From Acidithiobacillus sp. (lineage in GTDB: Bacteria > Pseudomonadota > Gammaproteobacteria > Acidithiobacillales > Acidithiobacillaceae): DNA of 9,432 bases. The stretch is taken from the NCBI GenBank assembly GCA_028065135.1, contig JAPTWR010000015.1, positions 1-9,432 on the forward strand, in the 5' to 3' direction. A program made the position numbers and the translations under genes. The notes under the pieces are model-generated. The model saw only the letters and a program-made list of their open reading frames with translations, was not told where the DNA came from and did not search any database. Below, piece by piece: positions 1 to 5,271 of the stretch; position 1 is the first letter of the stretch, and every line of letters starts with the position of its first letter.

Positions 1-212
1 CCATGGGCGACGATGCCCTGAAAATGATCGCCAAGGAAGTGGCCGATACCGTGCGCCAGAACACCCGCATCGACTGGTCCATCCGGGAACAGGCGCGGGC
101 GCATTTGCGAAGGATGGTGAAGCGGGTACTGAAACGGCATGGATATCCACCAGACATGCAGGAAGGGGCGGTGAATATGGTTATTGAACAGGCTGAGGGG
201 TTGGTGGCATAG
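1..212 (+). CDS. hsdR: Type I restriction enzyme HsdR, C-terminal end (partial)
   Basis: This is the last ~70 codons of a gene that enters from the left; the frame is open to base 1, so the ATG at position 3 is probably an internal methionine. The residues VADTVRQNTRIDWSIREQAR, followed by a run of basic residues and then KRHGYPPDMQEGAVNMVIEQAE, match the C-terminal helical region (DUF3387-type) of HsdR subunits, where a pattern of the form 'N-x-x-I-D-W-x-x-R-E' and 'R-x-G-Y-P-P-D' is typical. HsdR is the translocase and nuclease subunit of type I restriction-modification complexes and cuts DNA that lacks the host methylation. The helicase and nuclease domains and the HsdM and HsdS partners would lie left of the window. 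The gene ends at a TAG at 210-212, just before an abrupt fall in GC content. Confidence 0.88.
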   Translation, partial: MGDDALKMIAKEVADTVRQNTRIDWSIREQARAHLRRMVKRVLKRHGYPPDMQEGAVNMVIEQAEGLVA

Positions 213-468
213 TTACCACATGTGGGTGCCAAACGAGGAGATGAAGATCACAAAATAACACGACAAATCCAATAACATATATTGCAAAAGTTAGCCAGTA
301 GAGAGGATTGTTTTTTAACATTGGCCAAAATCCAAAATACTTTCTCTCAAAATTCCTTTTGATTTCCATTGTATATCTATTGTCGTCTTGACTTGCGATC
401 TCTCGAATAGCTGTTATTATCTTTGGAAACTTACCCCCTCCATATCGGGGGCCGCGGTTGTCTTGCAC
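181..468 (-). CDS. Possible small one-pass membrane protein, unknown function
   Basis: A 95-codon frame read from a GTG at 466-468 (GTG CAA GAC) to a TAA at 181-183. I do not recognise the family. The N-terminal half is basic and soluble-looking (KRNFERKY near residues 37-44). Around residues 55-80 there is one strongly hydrophobic stretch, PLYWLTFAIYVIGFVVLFCD, that would suit a transmembrane helix; the tail is short and proline-rich. It converges on hsdR and overlaps its last 32 bases. The DNA is much more AT-rich than the flanking genes, similar to the MltR-like gene further right, which suggests imported cargo. Against it: the ribosome binding site is weak, the start is a GTG, and the overlap with hsdR means the last ~10 codons may be meaningless. 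It may also be a fragment of a longer gene. Confidence 0.38.
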   Translation of the reverse strand: MQDNRGPRYGGGKFPKIITAIREIASQDDNRYTMEIKRNFERKYFGFWPMLKNNPLYWLTFAIYVIGFVVLFCDLHLLVWHPHVVTMPPTPQPVQ

Positions 469-513
469 ACCCGGTAAAAATTCGGATGTTATAACACTGC
501 AATGGAGGGGTGG

Positions 514-600
514 ATGCCTGGTTTTGTTTATCCTGAATCGTTTGTGGAAAATTTAGGCGACGTAGACGACCTAGCCTGTCTGACGTCTAAATTATATTAG
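514..600 (+). CDS. Short ORF with a strong ribosome binding site, possible leader or small protein
   Basis: A 28-codon frame, ATG at 514-516 to TAG at 598-600, beginning MPGFVYPESFVENLGD. It has the best ribosome binding site in this part of the window, GGAGGGG at 504-510, five to nine bases before the ATG. The stop lies seven bases before the ATG of the next gene at 608, which itself has only a weak AGG nearby. That arrangement fits translational coupling, with the short ORF loading ribosomes for the downstream gene, or a leader peptide. No family is recognised. A frameshift between this ORF and the next gene is another explanation, since its sequence looks like the start of an ordinary protein. 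Confidence 0.4.
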   Translation: MPGFVYPESFVENLGDVDDLACLTSKLY

Positions 601-607
601 GCCTCAT

Positions 608-1105
608 ATGGACGTCCTCGGAACGCACAAGGTATCTTGGGATTTTGTTCGCAGGCTTGCAGTCGAGTGCCATGCGCTTGATTCTTCTGCGTTTCCGTTG
701 CTGTCGGACTCTATCCTTGATGACAAGGTAGGCAAAAATCGATCTGCATACGAAGAGCTATTTACCGAGAGACTTTTAGCGCTCGCCATCGCACTCAGAA
801 CCAAGTTCTATCAGGGGGTTAATTCAGCGGAGACCGCGCGCTATTCTCTTGACTGTGGCCTCTTGTATCGGCTGGAAGGAGAGGTCGAGCAAGGGCCTGT
901 CGAGTTCACCCTCAAGGATGTCTGCGACAAGATCATTCATGCCGATTCAATCCATAAGTCCGTCGAGTCTGCATACGAGGCTGAAATCACCACTCTGCAA
1001 GGCACAGAACAGCACCGAGGTAAAAAGGTTACGTGGCGGCTAGTCTTGTCAGTTACCCTTTTCACCGAATGCGTTCTTAACTGGGTAGTGAAAAATGAGG
1101 TCTAA
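608..1105 (+). CDS. Hypothetical protein, 165 residues
   Basis: An open frame from ATG at 608 to TAA at 1103-1105. I cannot assign a family. The protein is soluble, mostly helical in appearance and mildly acidic, with no signal peptide. Residues 41-70 (VGKNRSAYEELFTERLLALAIALRTKFYQG by position) look like a long amphipathic helix. Residues around 104-118 (DVCDKIIHADSIHKS) carry I-x-H-A-D, a pattern often seen in helical DUF proteins encoded near defence genes, but this is only a resemblance. The C-terminus (TWRLVLSVTLFTECVLNWVV) is more hydrophobic. Codon use is intermediate between the GC-rich transfer genes and the AT-rich MltR-like gene. A strong hairpin 14 bases after the stop probably ends its transcript. 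The neighbourhood, hsdR on one side and a HEPN-like protein on the other, suggests a defence or cargo role. Confidence 0.7.
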   Translation: MDVLGTHKVSWDFVRRLAVECHALDSSAFPLLSDSILDDKVGKNRSAYEELFTERLLALAIALRTKFYQGVNSAETARYSLDCGLLYRLEGEVEQGPVEFTLKDVCDKIIHADSIHKSVESAYEAEITTLQGTEQHRGKKVTWRLVLSVTLFTECVLNWVVKNEV

Positions 1106-1118
1106 CCTTACGGTCAAG

Positions 1119-1152
1119 AGGCGCTGCGCGAATACACCATCGCGCAGCGCCT
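1119..1152 (+). terminator. Perfect 13-bp hairpin, probable transcription terminator
   Basis: The arms AGGCGCTGCGCGA (1119-1131) and its exact reverse complement (1140-1152) surround an 8-nt loop, ATACACCA. It lies 14 bases after the stop of the 165-residue gene and 33 bases before the next start. It is not followed by a clean T-run, so it may be a Rho-independent terminator of poor form, a 3'-end stabilising hairpin, or a protein-binding palindrome. Confidence 0.6.
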
Positions 1153-1185
1153 TACCTCACGTCATGTATCAACAGAGGAAGCACT

Positions 1186-1863
1186 TTGGCAGACCAACAT
1201 AAAAATATGTTTGACGTGTCTAAGTTAGCGGAAATAGACAAAAATGACCTTTATCGTGAATCAGATCGCGGATGTGTTCTTGTCCTTTCATCCGATGTTG
1301 AAAATCAACTCGAAGATATCCTAAAGTCTTGGTTTGGTAAGTCTAGTGATTTGTCCAAAAAAGAATACAAGAATATATTTGACTTTGCGGGACCGCTAGG
1401 AAGCTTTTCTTCAAAAATATATATTTGCAAGGCAATTGGCATTATTAACCCAGCATTACACTCGGACCTGCATAAAGTTCGCTCAATACGAAATGAAGCT
1501 GCCCATTCTAAAGAATCTTTTTCGTTATCCGGAGATAAAATAAAGCAACTTATTTTGTCGATGGAGCATAATCATCTAAAAGAGAAACGATTAAAAAGAT
1601 ATTCATTTTGTGATCAGCATGGTAAAAAAATTGAAAACGAAGAGGAACCACACGAAGCACTAATGAAGGCCCGTGGTTTTTTGCGTGTTGACAAAGTAAA
1701 TTTCATTTTAACGGTTAAAAACATACAGCTAAAATTATTCTTTATTAAGAGTTATTCTTCCGATATTGGTGAACACATTAATAACATGCGAAATAAATAT
1801 GAAGATATATTTACGGACTTTATTGTAAAAAATAAAAACCCTAAAACGGATGTACAAAATTAA
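1186..1863 (+). CDS. MltR-like (mannitol operon repressor family) protein with a HEPN-type RNxxxH motif
   Basis: A 225-residue protein. The chosen start is TTG at 1186, preceded five bases upstream by AGAGGAA (1174-1180); the first ATG is seven codons later and has no comparable site. Residues 25-30 (ESDRGC), 67-75 (FAGPLGSFS) and 99-107 (RSIRNEAAH) follow the MltR-family pattern of 'ES-R-C', 'GPL-F-S' and 'R-IRN-FAH'. R102 and H107 form an R-x4-H motif, the hallmark of HEPN domain RNases and of related DUF4145-type proteins. MltR itself represses mannitol genes, but no mannitol genes are present, and many family members are solitary. A nuclease or toxin role in a defence island is therefore inferred, not shown. 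Residues 150-225 are lysine- and asparagine-rich and longer than in MltR. The gene is strikingly AT-rich, a sign of recent transfer. Confidence 0.78.
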   Translation: MADQHKNMFDVSKLAEIDKNDLYRESDRGCVLVLSSDVENQLEDILKSWFGKSSDLSKKEYKNIFDFAGPLGSFSSKIYICKAIGIINPALHSDLHKVRSIRNEAAHSKESFSLSGDKIKQLILSMEHNHLKEKRLKRYSFCDQHGKKIENEEEPHEALMKARGFLRVDKVNFILTVKNIQLKLFFIKSYSSDIGEHINNMRNKYEDIFTDFIVKNKNPKTDVQN

Positions 1864-2156
1864 TAAATCAATCCAGCCCCCAGAACCGCATTGGCCCCCA
1901 ACGATTTGGCATGCTCGGCCAGTTGTTCCAGGGCATCATCCCGGGTCTGGGCAATCATTTTGAGGTAACCGGCCTGCTTCCCACCAAAGATGGCGCGGAC
2001 GCCACCCAGGAAATTGCCGACGATATTGCGGGATCGGACACCCGTGCCGTAGGCCGGCCCAATGACACGGACCACACGCATGCCGGGGCAGTCGTTGATG
2101 GTGAGGATGAGGACGGGACTAGCTTCAGTTGACGCGGACATGCCTGTATCTTCCAT
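1860..2156 (-). pseudogene. YbjQ/UPF0145-family protein, truncated at the C-terminus
   Basis: A 98-residue frame from ATG at 2154-2156, with GGA five bases upstream, to TAA at 1860-1862. The sequence MRVVRVIGPAYGTGVRSRNI, the following GGVRAIFGG segment and the final ALEQLAEHAKSLGANAV match the YbjQ family, whose members form oligomeric small domains sometimes called heavy-metal-binding; their function is unknown. Family proteins normally continue for about 20-25 residues after the aligned tyrosine, ending in a last beta strand that contributes to the core. Here the frame stops at GLIY exactly where the DNA changes from GC-rich to AT-rich. The missing tail suggests that the AT-rich cargo on the left joined here and cut off the gene's end. 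It may still make a protein. It is probably co-transcribed with the acidic gene upstream. Confidence 0.75.
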
Positions 2157-2170
2157 TTATTCCAAGACTA

Positions 2171-2629
2171 TCAATGCCGCACCTCATCATCCGGCCGCAA
2201 ATCCTCGCTGATCCCGGTCTCGTCATCCTCGGCGTCGTTCAGCAGGATAGCAACGATCCCCGCATCCCTCATTACGTCATAGACCATCATAAATGCCTCC
2301 GATCTGGACCAGCCTGCCTCGCCGTAATCAACCCGGATAGTCCAGTAGTCCTCCGGCGATTCGCACAGATCAATCACCAGGCTTATCTCGTCCGGCTCAT
2401 GAATGAAGGCATCCAGGTCCGATGTGCCTAATTCGGTGATGGCCTCCATCAAAGCTTCCGAAAACTCCTTTTCCAAATCTATCGCGTCCTCACTATCTAT
2501 CAGATCGCTGGTGATGACATTCGCCGTGTTCTGCTGCTTGCGCGGCTTTTGATGTGCCGATAGGCCATTGATGGCGTTTTCCCTTCCTTGAACAGACGGA
2601 AGTATGGTGGAGAGGTGTGCGGATGACAA
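2171..2629 (-). CDS. Acidic hypothetical protein, 152 residues or shorter
   Basis: An open frame reading from a TTG at 2627-2629 to TGA at 2171-2173, 14 bases before the ybjQ start, so the two are likely one operon. The first ~35 residues are rich in basic and polar residues and may not be translated; no ATG occurs before residue ~61, so the true start is uncertain. There is an AAGGAAGGG tract, read on this strand, near residue 15, followed by a non-standard start region. The body (residues ~40-152) is strongly acidic, with a helical stretch, EKEFSEALMEAITELG, then a strand-like segment, DEISLVIDLCES, EDYWTIRVDYG, and a final AEDDETG region. I do not recognise the family. An acidic, small, strand-helix protein next to a transfer module could be a DNA mimic or a regulator, but that is speculation. 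Confidence 0.6.
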   Translation of the reverse strand: MSSAHLSTILPSVQGRENAINGLSAHQKPRKQQNTANVITSDLIDSEDAIDLEKEFSEALMEAITELGTSDLDAFIHEPDEISLVIDLCESPEDYWTIRVDYGEAGWSRSEAFMMVYDVMRDAGIVAILLNDAEDDETGISEDLRPDDEVRH

Positions 2630-2760
2630 CCCGAGTTATTGACGGCCTGGCGTATGCGGTAGATCGGTAGATATATTCTTTTCGCGCCTGCCCATAAACC
2701 TCCATCAGGTTCCCACGCTCCCTATACCCGGTAGGACTCACTACCGGAAACGGGGGAACC
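2630..2760. other. Divergent intergenic region, candidate transfer origin (oriT) and promoters
   Basis: This 131-base gap lies between the minus-strand acidic gene and mobC, the usual place for the oriT of MOB-P elements. CGGTAGAT occurs twice in perfect tandem (2657-2664, 2665-2672); CGGTAG recurs at 2729-2734, and its reverse complement at 2741-2746 forms a 7-bp hairpin (2728-2734 with 2741-2747, loop GACTCA). A GCCTG/CCC sequence at 2686-2693 resembles the CCTG/C core at which RP4-type relaxases nick, though the upstream AT of that consensus is not matched. An AT-rich segment (2668-2680) could supply a -10 element; TTGACG at 2639-2644 is -35-like but wrongly spaced for it. The oriT assignment is inferred from position and repeats. 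Confidence 0.45.
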
Positions 2761-3126
2761 ATGCCCACCCAATACACCACCGTCCTTCGCCTCCGCATGT
2801 TGCCGGAGGACTATGCCGCCGTAAAAGCCAAGGCTGAGGCATACCGCCAGCCGTTATCCGCCTTCGCCCGGAATGCGATATGCGGCATTCCCATGGTCTG
2901 CCACCTGGATGAGGATGCCGTGGAGATGCTGGTCCGGCTGGGCGGTTTACTGTTGAAGCACAGCAAGGACAGCGACAAAGCAGGCTGGACTGCCGCCGCG
3001 CGCGATGAGTTTCTGGATCTGTCGCATCGGCTTCTGGGCATTGCCAGCCGGATTGAGGAAACCCTTCCGACCGATGGGGTTGCACCCGGCAGGGTTGTAC
3101 CCGGCGATAGGGAGGATGTCCCATGA
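2761..3126 (+). CDS. mobC: MobC-like relaxosome accessory protein (ribbon-helix-helix)
   Basis: A 121-residue protein starting at ATG 2761 behind a GGGGG tract (2752-2756). The N-terminus, TTVLRLRMLPEDYAAVKAKA, then LSAFARNAICG, has the strand-helix-helix layout of MobC and TraJ-like accessory proteins, with the 'R-x-x-P-x-D/E-x-x-x-x-x-x-A' turn. Residues 60-100 are helical (VEMLVRLGGLLLKHS and onward) and may mediate dimer or relaxase contact. These proteins bind oriT and guide the relaxase to the nick site, often also repressing their own operon. The stop codon overlaps the relaxase start as ATGA (3123-3126), so the two are translationally coupled. The last 15 codons contain two GGGTTGNACCC copies 15 bases apart, one of which is the same motif found in the intergenic leaders further right. 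Family assignment is by context and fold rather than a diagnostic motif. Confidence 0.78.
   Translation: MPTQYTTVLRLRMLPEDYAAVKAKAEAYRQPLSAFARNAICGIPMVCHLDEDAVEMLVRLGGLLLKHSKDSDKAGWTAAARDEFLDLSHRLLGIASRIEETLPTDGVAPGRVVPGDREDVP
3077..3102. repeat. Tandem GGGTTGNACCC repeats inside the mobC 3' end
   Basis: GGGTTGCACCC at 3077-3087 and GGGTTGTACCC at 3092-3102 lie 15 bases apart. Each arm is a short GGGT/ACCC palindrome. The same core occurs at 5044-5054 and, on the other strand, at 8294-8304. Being in coding sequence they encode G-V-A-P-G-R-V-V-P-G. They may be regulator-binding sites or small mobile repeats; chance similarity through GC-rich coding is possible. Confidence 0.5.
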
Positions 3127-5033
3127 TCGGCAAGGTCGGCAAGTCCCGTGTTGGAGCTAAAAGTGTCGGCAAGAGCCCGTTCGCGGACCTGGTGAACTAC
3201 GTCGCCCGCGAGGCGGACGGCAAGGGTCGCGAGGTGGACAAGGAGGAAATGGGCGTCCTCAATCTGGACGCCGACGTGGAGGATCTGGATCTGGTCATCA
3301 GGCAAATGGACATGGCCGCCGCCAAGACCGCCAAAAACGGCAAGTTCAAGGGCGATCCAGTTTACCACCTGATCTTGTCCTGGCAGGAAGGCGACAAGCC
3401 TACGCCGAAGCAGGTGAAGGATTGCGTCCAGCACACTCTGAAGGCTCTGGGCATGGAGGAATGCCAGGCGGTCTGGGCGATTCACCATGACACCGACAAT
3501 GACCATGTGCATATCGCCGTCAACCGGGTCCACCCGGAGAAAGGTATTGTCATGGGACCGCCGCGCAGGGATTACCATGTCATCGACAAGGCGATGCGCG
3601 AACTGGAACTCATTCATGGTTTCCGGCGGGACAATGGTCCTTATGTGACGCTGGATACCGATAACGGGCCGCAGATCATCCGCATGTCCCGCAAGGAACG
3701 GGCCGAGAAAGGTTTGCTCAAACATGGTGATGAAGTAGGCCCGCGCACCACGCCAGCCGCCAAGGCCGCCGAACGGAGTCAGGGCGCACCGAGTTTTCAG
3801 GAATGGGCGCAATGGGGACCCACCAATGCCATGCACGATGCTCTGGAAAAGCCGGATGCCACATGGCGGGACTTGTACGAGGCACTGGCCCCATACGGGA
3901 TTCAGATACAGACCAAGGGCACCGGCATGGTGGTCACCACCGAACTGGAGAAAGGCCGCGTGCTGTCCTGCCCGATCTCCAATCTGGACCGGAACTTTAC
4001 GAAAATGCGGCTGGAGCAGCGGCTGGGAGGTTTCGTCCCGCCCTCCCCTTCTTCTTCCCAAAACCCCGCCATCACCGCTATCCGCATGGCCACCTATGAG
4101 GAGTTCCTGCATAAAGCGCAATCCGGCCACGAGCAGGACGGACCCATCCCGCACGATGGTGGAGACGGCCAACGCGCCAAGCGCCGCGCCGAACGGCAAA
4201 AGGCCCGCGAGGATCTGCATACCCGGTACCAGGCTGATCAACAGCGTATCAAGGACACCCGGCGGGATGCCCGCAAGGCGCTACTGGCACGGCAGAAAGT
4301 GGAACGTGAGGCCCAGCGGCAGGACCACAAGGGCCGCAAGTCGCTGTTCATCATGCGCAAAGTCGCCACCGGAATGGGTCGGCAGGCTGCAACTTCCTTG
4401 TGGGCGTATACAGCGGCCAGCGAGAAGGAAGCCTTACAGAAGCAGCACCTCAAAGAGCGCCATGCCTTGCCGCGTACCATGGTCTGGCGGGACTGGCTGG
4501 AACAGCAGGCCGCTTCGCCGATAGAGGATGAGGCCGCCAAGGCCGCCCTGCGGGGTATCCGGTATCGGGAGCGGCGGAATGACAACCAGAAGAAGAATGG
4601 CATTGAGGGCGAGGAACTGGAAGCCCTCAAGCCGGTCTTGTCCGGGCTGCGCCATGAAATAGACCACCGCCGTCAGTTGATCCATTACCGCGACGCGCAG
4701 GGCCGTGATCTGTTCACCGATACCGGCCCGCGTATCGATGTCCATGATCGGGCCGAATCCACCGTGGAGGCCGCCTTGCGGATTGCCGCGCAGAAGTATG
4801 GCGCGGTGGATATTACCGGTTCATCAGCCTTTCGGGAGCAAGCCGCCCGCGCCGCCGCCCGTCTGGGCATCGAGGTCCGGGATGCCGATCTGCAAAAGGT
4901 TTGGCAACAGGAACGGGAAGCGATGCAGCCGAAACAGCAGAGGAATCAGCCGGGGCGCGGGGATGAGACGCGGAGGCCGGAAAGGACAAACCGCCCTGCC
5001 CCACGTCAAGAGAAGCCTGACAAGGAGCGTTGA
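3123..5033 (+). CDS. MOB-P-type relaxase (TraI/MobA-like) with C-terminal LPD7-like domain
   Basis: A 636-residue relaxase, which nicks one strand at oriT, stays bound through a tyrosine and pilots the strand into the recipient. Residues 1-140 form the relaxase domain: Y26 in FADLVNYVARE is the likely catalytic tyrosine (motif I), and HHDTDNDHVHIAVNRVHP (121-138) is the metal-binding histidine triad (motif III, H122/H128/H130) of the MOB-P group. Residues ~185-360 are a linker region; 330-480 is rich in charged residues with repeated KRRAERQKARE-type helices, probably coiled coil. About residues 545-595, ALRIAAQKYGAVDITGS and ARAAARLGIEVRDADL, match LPD7, a domain attached to many relaxases and large polyvalent proteins. 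The tail is arginine- and proline-rich. It begins inside mobC by ATGA overlap. Confidence 0.93.
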   Translation: MIGKVGKSRVGAKSVGKSPFADLVNYVAREADGKGREVDKEEMGVLNLDADVEDLDLVIRQMDMAAAKTAKNGKFKGDPVYHLILSWQEGDKPTPKQVKDCVQHTLKALGMEECQAVWAIHHDTDNDHVHIAVNRVHPEKGIVMGPPRRDYHVIDKAMRELELIHGFRRDNGPYVTLDTDNGPQIIRMSRKERAEKGLLKHGDEVGPRTTPAAKAAERSQGAPSFQEWAQWGPTNAMHDALEKPDATWRDLYEALAPYGIQIQTKGTGMVVTTELEKGRVLSCPISNLDRNFTKMRLEQRLGGFVPPSPSSSQNPAITAIRMATYEEFLHKAQSGHEQDGPIPHDGGDGQRAKRRAERQKAREDLHTRYQADQQRIKDTRRDARKALLARQKVEREAQRQDHKGRKSLFIMRKVATGMGRQAATSLWAYTAASEKEALQKQHLKERHALPRTMVWRDWLEQQAASPIEDEAAKAALRGIRYRERRNDNQKKNGIEGEELEALKPVLSGLRHEIDHRRQLIHYRDAQGRDLFTDTGPRIDVHDRAESTVEAALRIAAQKYGAVDITGSSAFREQAARAAARLGIEVRDADLQKVWQQEREAMQPKQQRNQPGRGDETRRPERTNRPAPRQEKPDKER

Positions 5034-5043
5034 CAATGGAATA

Positions 5044-5271
5044 GGGTTGCACCCTGCAAGGGGTTTCGCCAAGCGGGCAAGTGGCCTCGTAACACCCGCG
5101 GCCGGGCATGGATGCCTTTTCATCGTTTTCCCATCCAGGGCCTGGCCGACTCGCCGCCGCAAGCGGCCTTTTCTTTTCCCGCCACCCCCTCACCACAAAC
5201 CGCCATTCCAAATCGCAAACAGGTTGTCCATAGCCCCTACAGATGACAGGACCACTCATCGGAGACCTGCC
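5044..5271 (+). promoter_or_regulatory. Leader region before the primase gene with palindrome and T-run hairpin
   Basis: The 238 bases between the relaxase stop and the primase start hold no gene. At 5044-5062 is GGGTTGCACCCTGCAAGGG, two overlapping palindromes (GGGT-TGC-ACCC and TTGCA-CCC-TGCAA). At 5153-5167 GCCGC and GCGGC pair around CGCAA, followed directly by TTTTCTTTT (5169-5177), a plausible terminator or attenuator. GGAGA (5261-5265) is the ribosome binding site of the primase. The T-rich and downstream parts resemble 8309-8400 after the acyltransferase gene. An attenuated second promoter for the primase unit is inferred. Confidence 0.5.
5153..5177 (+). terminator. Possible Rho-independent terminator or attenuator
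   Basis: GCCGC (5153-5157) pairs with GCGGC (5163-5167) over a CGCAA loop, followed one base later by TTTTCTTTT. The stem is short, so termination would be weak. It could end the mobC-relaxase transcript or control read-through into the primase gene. Confidence 0.4.

Noticed and set aside
2811..4241. 476-codon minus-strand frame opposite mobC and the relaxase
   Set aside because: It is the antisense shadow of GC-rich coding sequence; the plus-strand relaxase has the catalytic motifs and the minus frame matches nothing.
4705..5271. Long upstream extension of the primase frame, open from 4705
   Set aside because: It overlaps the relaxase gene in another frame, has an unlikely proline-, arginine- and tryptophan-rich composition, and the ATG at 5272 has a good ribosome binding site and starts the recognisable domain.
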